Source: Diphasiastrum complanatum
Taxonomy: Eukaryota; Streptophyta; Lycopodiopsida; Lycopodiales; Lycopodiaceae
DNA length: 64,000 nt
Direction: 5' to 3'
Assembly (NCBI GenBank): GCA_029204225.1
Contig: CM055106.1
Span: 34,322,361 to 34,386,360, forward strand
Below are positions 10,264 through 21,162 of this stretch, one piece after another. The position numbers and the translations under genes are program-made. How positions within the stretch are numbered: the first letter of the stretch is position 1; every line of letters begins with the position of its first letter. Below the pieces are notes generated by a model, which saw only the letters and a list, made by a program, of their open reading frames with translations, was not told the DNA's origin and made no database searches.

Positions 10264-10453
10264 GAGCGTTCTTAGCTCTCTTGTCACACCTCAATTGAAC
10301 TTGAGGTGCCAAAGGTCTCTCCTCCACACCTGCAACAATGTCCATCAACTCATTCATCTCCAATAAGGACTCCATCCTCACCTTCCAAGTAGAATAGTTG
10401 ATTGAGATAAGCCTATCATTGTCTTCCAACATGAAGCCACTTGAGGTTGCCAT
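10264..10453 (-). pseudogene. Copia E gag, N-terminal part
   Basis: The minus-strand start at 10453 gives MATSSGFMLEDNDRLISINY, then STWKVRMESLLEMNELMDIV and CDKRAKNALH, the usual first 60 residues of a Copia gag. It joins the part at 7138-7587 once the nested Gypsy is removed. The ORF runs a few codons into the Gypsy LTR. Confidence 0.85.
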
Positions 10454-11037
10454 GTTGGAATGATTTCATCTTCTTTTTGAACCTGTTCCAATGCACTTAG
10501 CACTCTCTTGAAAATCAACAAATGAAATTCAAGAAGAAATCACAAAGATTTCAAAACACTCTAGTCTCTCCTTTTCTTTCTCTAGCAAATCCCAACACAT
10601 AGAATGTAGATTTCTTGATCACAATAGATCAAACCTCAATATAGTGAAATTTTTCTAACATATAAGATTGAAATACACTCTTGACAAAGTCCAGAAACTT
10701 AAAATCAAGAGATTCTATCAAATTTAGGTTTTCTTCAAAAATGCAAAATATTGAATCAAGCAAAATCTATATGCAAAAGCTAGAATTTTGATATATCATC
10801 TATTAGAAAGTATCATCCTCTACCATGAACAAAAATTTTCTCCACATTCTAGTAAGTGGTTTCAAAAATTGGCCATCTACAAGTGATTTGACCTAAAATG
10901 ACTTAAGGATCACAAAGATCCAATTTCTATAGTTGAAAATGCTTGATTTAGTAACACTTCCAAATCCTCATAGAATCTATGGCGCCCTCATATCCACCAC
11001 TAGATTTGGTAAAAACACAAACTTTGGCCTACAACCT
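10454..11037 (-). other. Copia E 5' leader
   Basis: AT-rich untranslated DNA between the gag start and the primer-binding site. Its composition and phrases resemble the leader of element A at 37285-37642, suggesting related families. Confidence 0.6.
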
Positions 11038-11400
11038 ACTTTGATATCATGTGAAAATATCAGATCCAAAACATATTTAGATCATAAAGAATGTTTAGCC
11101 AAGTTTGATCACACATATAGTTTCATCAACAACATAGAAATCACTACTTTATGCATGCTAGAATTTAAAATACATCAAGATCTGATCATAACCCCTTATA
11201 TCTGACTTAGTATTGTCCCTGTTCGTACAACAGTAGTACAATACAGCACTCACACGTGTGAAAGCTAGATCAACAAGAAAATCAACATGCTACAGATAAA
11301 AACTCAAGATATTATGAGAAATTACAAGAGATTGATATAGCACCACCTCTTGAGCTAGGAATAAACTAACTTGTTATTGCCACATAGTGATTTGTTGAAA
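11038..11400 (-). repeat. Copia E primer site and 5' LTR (outer end uncertain)
   Basis: On the minus strand the LTR ends ...GATATTTTCACA (plus 11050 onward), followed at 11049-11038 by TGATATCAAAGT, a worn version of TGGTATCAGAGC. The LTR end resembles those of A and D (TTCACA). Its far end is not identified; 11400 is a guess. Confidence 0.55.
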
Positions 11401-11830
11401 CACACAGACCTTGGGAGGCGAGCACTCGGACACCCATCAAACAAGGTGCATCAGTCCCCTGAGCACTGTGAGAAAAATCAAGTGCTCAATTTCATAAAAA
11501 CGTGATCATGCAAAATCAAACCTAAAGCATTGGGAACCAAGATCTTCTACAAAAGTGGTCATTCTTCAATATCTTCTACAAAAGTAACAAATTAACTAAG
11601 GGATCATACTTGACAAACTATCTCACGAATTGAAATGCATCCTATGACTTAACGGGAATAGATGTTGGAAAAACCATGAGTCATGCTCTTTTGACATATG
11701 TGGACACAAGTTAGGAAACTACTCTTAGTCTGGAGGTATACCCGACGAGACTATGACCTTATCGACATAGTTTTTCTGAATCGTCTACTTTTTGCTTCTG
11801 CAATATCAATCACAATACCTTCTTTGTGTT
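11401..11830. other. unassigned DNA, no gene seen
   Basis: Between the LTR of Copia E and the protease of Copia F. It contains a short direct repeat (atcttctacaaaagt near 11543 and 11572) and nothing else recognisable. Confidence 0.4.
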
Positions 11831-11833
11831 TGC

Positions 11834-12211
11834 CTACGTAATCAACACCATCAATTTTGTCGACTTCAATGTTAGAATCTTGCATGTCCTATCAACTACT
11901 TTACACTGATCACATTCAAAATCTACTCTATGTCCTAGATCTGTGATTCTGCTTACAAAGGGTAGATTCGTAGGTAACGTTGGTACATACAAGACTTTAG
12001 AGAGTAGCTTGGACTGATCATTTTCAAAGCATAATCTTACAGTGCCTTCATCTTTAATAGCTTGTGTGCTATTGTCGCCAAAGTGAACGAATTTCTGAGT
12101 ATTGTAAGGTGTATAGGACTTGAAACAACCAATGAGGCTAGTCATGTGCTGAGTGGCTCCGGAATCCAGGAACCAAGAACTGTCGCCAGATGCTCCTTGA
12201 TGATTGGTCAT
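11834..12211 (-). pseudogene. Copia F protease region
   Basis: Minus-strand ORF with the Copia protease signature SSWFLDSGATQHMTSLIGCF, followed by VHFGDNSTQAIKDEGTVRL and LSKVLYVPTLPTNLPFVSRI. The active-site DSGA is intact. The chain ends just before the GAG-pre-integrase domain, so this is only the 5' half of an element. A compatible 3' half of similar type lies in plus orientation from 16382. Confidence 0.88.
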
Positions 12212-13063
12212 GAAGGCGTCATGATCCGCTTCTTAAATAGGCTGTGGAACTTCTGCAACTGCATTTGCCACTTGATTCGACTGCCCTTTGCTATTGTTCT
12301 TCGCTTGAAGTATTCGGCAGTCTTGTATTTCGTGGTTGTTTCATTTGCAGTATCTGTAGAACAACTTCTTCTTTGTCTGCAGATTCGACTATTCCTTGTG
12401 CTGAGCTGGTTTCTGGTCTAGCTTTGATTGCTTCGAGTCTTTCTTCTTCTTCTGCTTTGTCATGCTCTTGTTGGTGTACAAGCATGAGAATCAGCTGAGG
12501 AACTCGAGGCTTCCTTCCTTCGCATGTCTTCCTGCAACAACATAGTAATGACTCTCGAAAGAGTCAATTCTGGATGAGTCGTGGTGATCATCACCCAGTT
12601 GTCGTAAGAACTTGACAAGCTTGTAAGCAGTTGCATCACTGTGTCTTGATCGTCTATGACACATCCGACAACGGCCATTTGTCTTAGCAGGTTCTTCAGA
12701 GAATCACCATTCGTCATCTTGAGGGAGTAGAATTTCTTCTTGAGATGTAACTTGGAAGCTATATCTCGCACTTCATATAGTGTGCTCAAGATGTCCCAGA
12801 CCTCTTTCGATGTTTGAGCCTCGGATACGTGGCCGATCTGGGTATCCGTGATGTTGAGGATGATCAGCGCGAAAGCAATTCCATCCTTCAACTTTCATCT
12901 GGCGATTGTCACGTCGTCCGCTTCGAGTTTCCCTTTTACACCTGTAACAACATCGTACAATTCTTTTGCCATTAGTATAGTTTTTATCTTAAGTTTCCAC
13001 ATATGGTATTTGGCTCCATTAAGCTTGTCCACGATAGGACTGGCTTTCCCTTGGAAATCCATG
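12212..13063 (-). pseudogene. Copia F gag with decayed zinc knuckle
   Basis: Starting at 13063 the protein reads MDFQGKASPIVDKLNGAKYH and MWKLKIKTILMAKELYDVV, then ALIILNITDTQIGHVSEAQT, LKKKFYSLKMTNGDSLKNLL and LSRVITMLLQEDMRRKEASS, a Copia gag. Near 12330-12380 a knuckle reads YRYCK-stop-NNHEIQDC: the first Cys has become Tyr and a TGA interrupts the loop. A stop also precedes position 12891. Confidence 0.85.
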
Positions 13064-13207
13064 TGAAAGAGTTAGTCTGAGTGAGAGGAGAAACTATCAG
13101 TGACTTAAGTATGAAAATATGATACTGAAAAATACAGAACAAGAAAACAATTACTCTATCGGCTAGTAGAGTCTTGTACTGTGGAAGTTTATCAAGCTAT
13201 GAAAATG

Positions 13208-13219
13208 GCTCTGATACCA
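13208..13219 (-). promoter_or_regulatory. tRNA primer-binding site of Copia F
   Basis: The minus strand reads TGGTATCAGAGC exactly, directly beside the LTR end at 13220. Confidence 0.9.
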
Positions 13220-14360
13220 TATTGGAGAGAGGGAGATGAACGAGTTAAAAAAAAGTGTCATATGTTAGAAACGAAAAATAAGCTTAAAGAGGTAAGATGA
13301 ACATGAACGAGAAACGAACTCGAATAGAAAATGTTCGTGCGCAGTGGAACGAGCTATACGACTCTCTCCGTAAGCATGAGTACACCTATCAGAACAAAAA
13401 AATGGGTAGTAATGGGACTCACAGTCGTTCTTGATTACGTAGCCAAACTTTAATAAATGAATGAAGCTCCAGAAGAATGGTTTGTCATGAATAGTAAGAC
13501 AAACTATTTGTCGCAAATGATTCGCGAAGAGCTAGACAGTGCTCGACTGATAATTAGTCGCGAATGATTCGCGAAAGACAAGACTAAATGTTAGTCGTCT
13601 ATCACCAGAAAGAACAACTAGAAAGATCAGATAGAATGAATGATAAGCATAGCAATATTAGCATAGATCTGATCGTAGAACAAAGAACTGTATCATATTA
13701 AGTATATCATGTATACATGTCAATAATGCGATAGAGCACAAGACAATAGCGGATGAAACAACGTGCCCTACGAAGCATATACAATCTATAAAGGAATAAA
13801 ACTTTATTGCTGACAATCAAGAATCAATGCGCAAGGCATCTACTTCGTCTCATTCACCAACTCATCAACTCATTCACTCATTAACCTGAATACACAAATG
13901 GTATCTAGTCTATATACATAATATTACAGGTGTGCAGATGTGAAAAGTACAGAGTGAATGTGTTGTCTGTAAGAGATCATGGGTGGCTGCAGTCGTTGTC
14001 CAATCTGTTAGCGTAGCTACATCGGGTGAGCGTGAAAAGGGTGCGATGTCAGTAAGTGCTGAAGTGATCGTTGGTGATGACAATGCAAAAAATGCGTCAC
14101 TCTTACGAGTAGCTTTAGGATTAGATTTACAGGGTGCCTTTGCTTTTAGGGCACCTTTGGCATTCTGTAAGATAGTGTCCCCTTTTCACCTATCACCATA
14201 ACGTGTGTAAAAACACAATGTCACGATTCTTTCGTCTTTTCTTCATTTGTGCGAATTTGCGTGTAAATATGCAGATTGCGCGACAACGTTAGTAAATTGC
14301 AGCATGAATGGAGGCAGATTAAAATGGGATTTAAGGAGAGTAGAGGGAATAAATCCAACA
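13220..14360 (-). repeat. 5' LTR of Copia F (1141 bp)
   Basis: It matches 18804-19933 in inverted orientation along its length. The outer end TGTTGGATTTATTCCC is intact. The inner end is TATTGGAGAGAGGG on the plus strand, where the other copy implies TGTTGGAGAGAGGG, so one terminal base has changed. The outer flank is cttgc. Confidence 0.88.
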
Positions 14361-14658
14361 CTTGCCACTTACCCTCACCTTCATCTCATTCTCACATTGT
14401 GTTGTTCAACAACCCAAGCTCTTGTACATCATCCATTGAATCATCAGCGTGAGCAATTGGAAATACAAACCATCAAAGAGCCAAATCTCTGGAGATGCTC
14501 ATCTTTTTTCAAAGCTTCATCTCCTACAGAGCAGCACTTCACAAAAAGTTCCATATCTACAAGCGGCACCGACTTTGACTCCTCCCACACCATAAGGAGC
14601 GGAGGTTCATTCTATTACCATTGGCATGGGACTGCCAATCAAATAAGGACGGGGATAA
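14361..14658. other. unassigned DNA between two LTRs
   Basis: About 300 bases with no recognisable coding or repeat structure, lying between the F LTR and the B LTR. Confidence 0.4.
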
Positions 14659-15507
14659 TGCTAGCAACAAAGTAAAATAAAACACCATGGCATGTGTATT
14701 ATAATTCCACTGTGAGTACTTGTTAATAAACTCCTACCATGGCATGTGTGTTATAAGTCCATGGGTAGAAACTTAATTACATTCTAAACTTCTAAGTTAG
14801 AAAACTTAACTTAGAGAACTTAAACTTAGAAACTTAAGCTTAGAAAATAAAAGATTCTAAGTTATATTGAGTTCTAAGTTTAGAGTCTTAGGCTTTCTAA
14901 GTTAGAAGTGGAGAAGTTTACAAGTCTTATAATTGCAAGTTTTAGAAATTAATCCCATTTTTTTAGTAGAAGCTTATGGAAGGCCCTGCTTGCTATAAGA
15001 AGAGAGGCATTTTCTTTGTAAAATAACACTCTGAGATTATGCTAAATTGCTCTCTCTTTGAGATTATCATTCTATTTCTTTGTGTTCCCATTGGAAGGTG
15101 CATAGCTTGAGGGAAGGTGCTCAGGCCTCCTCTTGCCTCCTTTCATTGGTTTTACTTGTGGCATGCTTTTATTTGCTTATTGCTTAGTATTAGCCGCAAG
15201 TCATATTTTCTAATCCCTTTTGGGTGTTAAGTAGGATTTAGTCCTCTTGCTAGTTGGGTAAGCCTTAGCAAGTTTATTTTGTTTATTGGACATTGGCTAG
15301 TTGGGTACTGCCTTAGCCACACCTTAGTTAGTTTTATTTTCGTTCCGAGCACCAGTTGGGAAAGCCTTGGTGCTCCCTCCTTGTTTATGTTTTATTCACA
15401 GTTGAAAGCTTGTAGAACTTAGAAGGTGGACGACCGGTCTACCACTGTACTACGCACGAAACTCTCATTAGACCTAGCCACCGTAGAAAGTAGAAATACT
15501 TCCAACA
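14659..15507 (-). repeat. LTR of family B, solo or orphan copy
   Basis: An ~849-bp sequence matching 21238-22091 in inverted orientation. On the minus strand it begins TGTTGGAAGTATTTC and ends TTGCTAGCA (TTGCTAACA in the other copy). It interrupts a Copia RNase H frame right after the motif MYAMVCTRPGFT. No primer site or purine tract adjoins it, and the flanks (gataa left, ttaag right) do not match, so it is an orphan or rearranged solo LTR. Confidence 0.8.
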
Positions 15508-16310
15508 TTAAGTAAAGCCAGGTCTTGTGCATACCATTGCATACATGAGAGATCCAAGTATCGATTGATAAGGATACTTTCTCATTTGCTCCTTGTCTTT
15601 TCTTTGTTTGAGGACATTGGTGCTTCAAAAATTGCAGGCCTGGGTTTGTTGGTGAGTGAGCTTCTTTACAATTGATTAGATTATATATGATAAGGGTATT
15701 TTGAAGATACCTTTGTTGAGCAATGTGAATCAGTCGTCTTTGAATTCCTAGATAGTAGTGGACTTCGCCTAGATCGATCATGTCAGATTCGGAAGACAAC
15801 TAGTATCTTTTACCTGATCAACATTATTGCTGAAAAGTAATGTGTCGTCGACATATAAAGTGATAATAATGAGGAAATGTTGCACTAACTTGAAATAAAC
15901 ATTTGAATCAGCAATGCTTGGTCTATAACCATGATGAATGAGGAATATGTTGATTCTTTGAAACCAAGCTCTTGATGATTGCTTCAAGACATAAATTGTC
16001 TTATGGAGTTTGCATACATGATCCTTCTTACCGTCTAGAGCATATCCCTCGGGCTGCACCATGTAGATGTCTTCTTCGATGACTCCATTCAGGTAAGTTG
16101 TCTATACATCGAGTTGATGTATTTTGAGATTGGTTGCAACAACATATGACAGGAGCATTCAGATTACTGAATGTCTCGTTGTAGTCAAAGACCCATTTGC
16201 AATCGATAAGATTGTTGTTGACAGATAATTCGATAAGTGATCATGCGTGGTTCTTGATCATAGAGAAATACTCTCTGTCCATCACCTCTACTGCCTTATT
16301 AGGCTCTGAT
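15508..16310 (-). pseudogene. Copia RT fragment (F-family relative)
   Basis: Minus-strand pieces: EPNKAVEVMDREYFSMIKN near 16300, VQPEGYALDGKKDHVCKLHK, SRAWFQRINIFLIHHGYRP and the catalytic TLYVDDTLLFSNN, then DLGEVHYYLGIQRR and the RNase H lead SLMYAMVCTRPG in shifted frames. It closely resembles the RT of element G at 17190-18050, so they are one family. It is cut by the B LTR at 15507. On its 5' side a primer-site-like motif lies only ~20 bases away, so gag to integrase were deleted. Confidence 0.82.
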
Positions 16311-16328
16311 AGCATAGCTCTGATGCCA
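16303..16328 (-). promoter_or_regulatory. two degenerate primer-site-like motifs
   Basis: Minus strand TGGCATCAGAGC (16317-16328) and TGCTATCAGAGC (16303-16314), each one base from TGGTATCAGAGC, immediately upstream of the RT fragment. They suggest a deletion that joined a primer site to RT. Confidence 0.45.
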
Positions 16329-16381
16329 TATTGGGAATCTGACAAGCTGGGATGATGGAGCAGCGGACGATTTCTCAGTGC

Positions 16382-17090
16382 ATGCACTATGGCTATCGAA
16401 TCAAATCAAGATGATGAGTCAAATGACAAGAAGAAATCAGAAGCCTTTAACTGCTTTAAAATCTTCAAGGAGTGTGCAGAAAAGGAGACTGGAAGGACGA
16501 TCAAGGCCCTAAGGTCAGACAACGATGGAGAATATAGCCAAGGCATTGAGCAGCAATTCATCACTCCTTACAGTCCTAAGTCTAATGGCTTAGCTGAGAG
16601 GAAGAACCGTACTCTGGTCGAATCTGCTAACTGTATGCTATCGCATGCATCGTTGCCCAAGAGATTCTGGGCTGAAGCTGTCTCCACTGCAGCTTACATC
16701 CAAAACAGATATTCGACCAAGGCCCTCTCAGACAAGACACCCCACGAGGTGTGGACAGGCTCTAATTTTTTTTTGAAGAACCTAAGAGTGTTTGGATGCA
16801 TTGCCTATGCGCAGATCCCAAAGGACACAAGGAAGAAATTGGACTTCCAAGGTCTCAAGACCATCCTGATCGGATATACTTCGTCTGATAATACTTATAA
16901 GTTGTACGATCCTAATACCCAAGAAATCTTGTATTGTCAAAATACAGTCTTTATCGAGGATCAGTTCGTCGACCTCAAAGGCAAGGATATTGCTCAAGAA
17001 GAACCTTCATCACCTGACGTTGACACGACAGTCCGAGCTTCTGGCTCAGGCGTATGTATTGTCAACCCACTTTGAGACAATGAATCAGAC
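16382..17090 (+). pseudogene. Copia G integrase (C-terminal two thirds)
   Basis: ORF with KKSEAFNCFKIFKECAEKET, the core motif ALRSDNDGEYSQGIEQQFIT, TPYSPKSNGLAERKNRTLVE (catalytic Glu), LPKRFWAEAVSTAAYIQNRY, and the C-terminal LRVFGCIAYAQIPKDTRKKL and ILIGYTSSDNTYKLYDP. The first integrase Asp and the GAG-pre-integrase domain are missing because the sequence begins abruptly near 16410. It continues into RT in other frames. Confidence 0.88.
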
Positions 17091-17165
17091 GAAAATATTG
17101 CTGCTACCTAGCAATAAGTCCCAGGAGCGGTTCATCAGTCGAATCCTCCCAGAAGATCAAGCCGA

Positions 17166-18050
17166 GTGCGCAGACAGCCCACAAGGTATACTCCTGAGTC
17201 TGCTTGTCTCTTAATGCAGGAACCGATGACAGTTGAAGAGGAACTTAGTCACCCAGACTCTAATCTCTGGAGAGAAGCCATGGACAGAGAGTATTCCTCT
17301 CTAATCAAGAATCAGACATGGTCATTAGTCCAAGCTCCTATTGGCTGCAATATCGTTGATTGCAAATGGATCTTTAAGATCAAATATAATGCCAATGGAG
17401 CAATTGATCGAAGGAAGGCTAGACTGGTAGCACGAGGATTCACCCAGATCCCGAATGTCAACTACAGTGAGACTTTTAGTCCAGTCGTCAAACATTCGTC
17501 GATCCGAATGCTCTTGTCTTATGCTGCAGCTGCCACCTCGAAGTACATCAACTTGATGTACAAACAACCTATCTGAATGGAGTTATACAAGAAGATATCT
17601 ACATAATCTAGCCCGAAGGATACATTCTAGAAGGCATGAAAAATCGTGTCTGTAAACTCCACAAAGCACTGTACGGCTTGAAACAGTCTGCCAAGGCTTG
17701 GTTTCAGAGGATCAACACATTCCTCATTGAACAAGGATTCAAACCAAGCACTGCTGATTGCAACGTTTATTCAAAGTCAGTGCAGCAATCTTTCATTATC
17801 ATCACCTTGTACGTGGATGATACGTTGCTCTTCAGCAACGATACCAATATGGTTAAGGATTTGAAACAAATGTTGTTATCAGAATTTGACATGACTGATC
17901 TGGGAGAAGCTCACTTTTGTTTGGGAATTCAAATCCACAGAGAGAGCACGATTGATTTACATCACTCAACAAAGGTATCTTCATAATGTTCTAAACATAT
18001 ACAATTTGATGAATTGTAAATTAGCTCACTCACCAATGGATCCAGGCCTG
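17166..18050 (+). pseudogene. Copia G reverse transcriptase
   Basis: Pieces in order: EELSHPDSNLWREAMDREYS, CKWIFKIKYNANGAIDRRKA, RLVARGFTQIPNVNYSETFS, a frameshift near 17555, PEGYILEGMKNRVCKLHKAL, YGLKQSAKAWFQRINTFLIE, the catalytic ITLYVDDTLLFSND and LGEAHFCLGIQIHRES. All main Copia RT motifs survive, but the frame is broken at about 17560 and 17990. Confidence 0.9.
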
Positions 18051-18098
18051 CATGTGTCAAAGAACTAATGTCCCCAGACCAAGCAAGAAGAGGAGCAA

Positions 18099-18780
18099 AT
18101 GAGAGAGTATCTGTATCGATCGATACTCATGTACGCAATGGTCTGTACAAGACCAGATATCTCTTTTGTTGTTAGCTCACTCAGCCAATACATGGCTAAT
18201 CCTAGCATTACCCATTGGAAGGCTCTTATTCGAGTCATGAGGTATATTCGAGCTACCATGGACCAGTGCATCTGCTATGGAGATGTCAGCAACGACAATC
18301 TTCATCAGCTCAGTGGTTATTCTGATGCAAGCTGGGAAGGAGATGCAGACAATCGCAAGTCTACATCTGGATTTACATTCTTCTTCAATGGCGGTCCTAT
18401 TTCGTAAAATAGTCGTAAGCAAACCTCTATCACACTTTCTTCTACTGAAACAGAATACATTGCTGCTTTTCAATCTATTAAGGAAGCGTTTCGGTTGAGA
18501 AATTTGCTGTCAGACATCAATCTATATCGGTACAGCCCTACAATTTTGTTTTGTGATAACCAAAGTGCTATTGCCTTATCGGCCAACTCTAGATTTCATT
18601 CTAGGAGTAAGCACATTGAGATATCAGATATCACTACATCAGGGGCAAGGTTCTCGACAGAGAGGTGAGCTTAACGTACTACAGAACGTAGGACATGGTT
18701 GTAGACATCTTCACAAAAGCACTTAGTGTTAATGCACACAAAAAATTTTGTGCATTGCTCAGTCTGAAGATCAAGGCATT
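18099..18780 (+). pseudogene. Copia G RNase H
   Basis: YRSILMYAMVCTRPDISFVV, ALIRVMRYIRATMDQCICYG, the catalytic SDASWEGDADNRKSTSGFTF, SRKQTSITLSSTETEYIAAF, LFCDNQSAIALSANSRFHSR and SKHIEI follow the usual order. A TAA at about 18406 and later stops interrupt it. It ends just before the purine tract and LTR. Confidence 0.88.
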
Positions 18781-18792
18781 CACGGATCCAGA

Positions 18793-18803
18793 TTAAGAGG
18801 GGG
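18793..18803 (+). promoter_or_regulatory. polypurine tract of Copia G
   Basis: A taagaggggg tract ends directly at the LTR start, the expected plus-strand priming site. Confidence 0.8.
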
Positions 18804-19933
18804 TGTTGGATTTATTCCCTCTACTCTCCTTAAATCCCATTTCAATCTGCCTCCATTCATGCTGCATATTTACTAACATTGTCGCATAGTCTGCATATTT
18901 ACACGCAAATTCGCACAGACGAAAGGCAAAAGAATCGCAACACTGTATTTTTACACACATTATGGTGACAGGCAAAAAGGGGACACCATCTTACGAATGC
19001 CAAAGGTGTCCTAAAAGCAAAGGCACCCTGTAAATATAATCCTAAGGCTACTCGTAAGAGTGACGCATTTTTTGCATTGTCATCACCAACGATCACTTCA
19101 GCACTAACTGACGTCGCACCCTTTTCACACTCACCCCATGCAGCTACGCTAACAATTGGACAACGACTGTAGCCACCCATGATCTCTTACAGACAGCACA
19201 TCCACTCTGTACTTTCCACATCTGCACACCTATAATATAATGTACAAATACTGGATACCCTTTGTGTATTCAGGTTAATGAGTGAATGAGTTGATGAGGT
19301 GATGAATGAAGACGAAGTAGATGCCTTGCGCATTGATTCTTGATTGTCAACAATAAGGTTTTATTCCTTTACAGATTGTATAAGCTTCGTAGGGCACGCG
19401 GTTTCGTCCGCTATTGTCTTGTGCTCTACCACATTATTGACATGTATACATGATATACTTAATCTGATACAGTTCTTTGTTTTGTGTTCAGATCTATGTT
19501 AATATTGCTATGCTTATCATTCATTCTGTCTGATCTTTCTAGTTGTTCTTTCTGGTAATAGACAACTAACATTTAGTCTTGTCTTTTGCAAATCATTTGC
19601 GACTAATTATCAGTAGAGCACCATCTAGCCCTTCGTGAATCATTCGCAACAAATAGTTTGTCTTACTATTCGCAACAAACCATTCTTCTGAAGCGTCATT
19701 CATTTATTAAAGTTTGGCTACGTAATCAAGAACGACTGTGATTCCCATCACTACCATTTTGTTTGTTCTGATAGGCGTACTCATGCTTACGGAGAAAGTT
19801 GTATAGCTCGTTCCGCTGCGCACGAACATTTTCTGTTCGAGTTCGTTTCTCGTTCGTGTTCGTCTTACCTCTTATTTTTCGTTTCTAACATACGACACAT
19901 TTTCTCAACTCGTTCATCTCCCTCTCTCCAACA
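18804..19933 (+). repeat. 3' LTR of Copia G (1130 bp)
   Basis: From TGTTGGATTTATTCCC to TCTCTCCAACA, inverted ends TGTTGG/CCAACA. Same family as 13220-14360. The outer flank is agatg, which does not match the flank of the F LTR. Confidence 0.9.
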
Positions 19934-20700
19934 AGATGTGAGTCAGATATGGGAGGTGGTGGAGGTGGACGAATAGATCAAAGGTTTGTTGGTCATAGTT
20001 GTCTCTTGAAAACATAATATTGGCAGAACTGTGATTGAAGCATGGATTTTGTATCGCTTACTTAAAACCAACTGCTTATTGAAGGTGGTTGTAGTTTTTG
20101 TGAACATTCCATCTTGTTGGAAAGATGATCTTTTGTTGGATAATATTGGCAGCCAGATAATGTTCTCCATTGATTTCAAAATAGAACATTTGTTGTGAAG
20201 TCCCTTAATTGCTTTTCTCCAACCTGCATGTTGTATTGGGAGTCCACTCATGAAAAAAAATACTGCGTGGAAGCGTGTGTGAGTAGTCTCTGGCTTGTGT
20301 CTTCTGAGAAGTGATGTTTTCTCACATTTGAATTGTGCTTTGGGGTCGCACAACATCGCTTGTGAAGATGATTTGTGTTGGCCACACACCGGTAGATAAT
20401 ATCTGATGGAGTATGGTGATAATGGCGGTGCACAAGGTATTGTTGCTGTGTGATCTTTCTGACTCTGTACAAGAATTGAATGTTTTGGAATAGAAGCTGA
20501 AAGTTACGCCTGAGTACTTAAAAGATTCTTTGACTGATAGACATGCAAGAAAACAAAAACATAATATAAAAGGGTGTAAAAAGAAAAGTAAAAAGATGAA
20601 CAAACTAAAAGAACATTATCACAAAACAACATAGGTTACGGACTTACAAACAGATATTCAGACTCACATAACAAACGTCAATCAGTAAATGTCCCAGAAG
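19934..20700. other. unassigned DNA, minus-strand ORF of uncertain value
   Basis: A 148-codon minus-strand ORF (19943-20389) has no recognisable motif and low-complexity Thr/Ser ends. I do not accept it as a gene. Nothing else is seen. Confidence 0.3.
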
Positions 20701-20713
20701 TAGCACAATTGTG

Positions 20714-20997
20714 TCAGTGCAAGCATGAAGGGCAATCCTTAACATGGTGGTCAATGCCACAATTTTCACAAGCTGGTGAAAAACGAAGTTTGTCTGGGCA
20801 GCGAATACTAGGATGTTTACCTGCACAGATAAAGCATCCGTGTATTACGGAAAATTGTTGCGTCGTAAACACAGCTTGGTTTGGATCGTAGATCGGGGCA
20901 TTAGGCTCATACAAATAATATACCACCGCTTCAGAGGAGTATCCTGAAGGAGTAGTGATGTCCACAAAATAAGTTGCTGGATCTATGGAATTTGGTT
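20714..20997 (-). pseudogene. double zinc-knuckle ORF, probably gag-like
   Basis: The minus-strand frame is open from about 20997 to a TGA after Leu-His. It encodes YFVDITTPSGYSSEAVVYYL, YEPNAPIYDPNQAVFTTQQF and two Cys knuckles, CFICAGKHPSIRC and CENCGIDHHVKDC. Both fit CX2CX3HX4C, one residue shorter between the second Cys and His than the usual retroviral knuckle. The Gypsy gag at 31390 has the same short spacing (CPHCQGAHIGSEC), so a retroelement gag terminus is the most likely identity. A host RNA-binding exon is the alternative. Confidence 0.45.
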
Positions 20998-21162
20998 AAA
21001 AAAAAATGCACAGCTGGTTATGAAACGAGTTGATTAACGACAAACTGCTAGCATGGTTGGAACTTATTGGGTGCAATTGGTAAGCATACACACAAGCACG
21101 TTAGTAAAAAAGAAAACAAGTAAGTTATCTAAAAAAAAACCTTAGAAAGCGGCAACGACGCC

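Noticed and set aside
14361-14658. Internal region of an element between F and B LTRs
   Set aside because: No primer site, purine tract or coding motif; it looks like flanking DNA.
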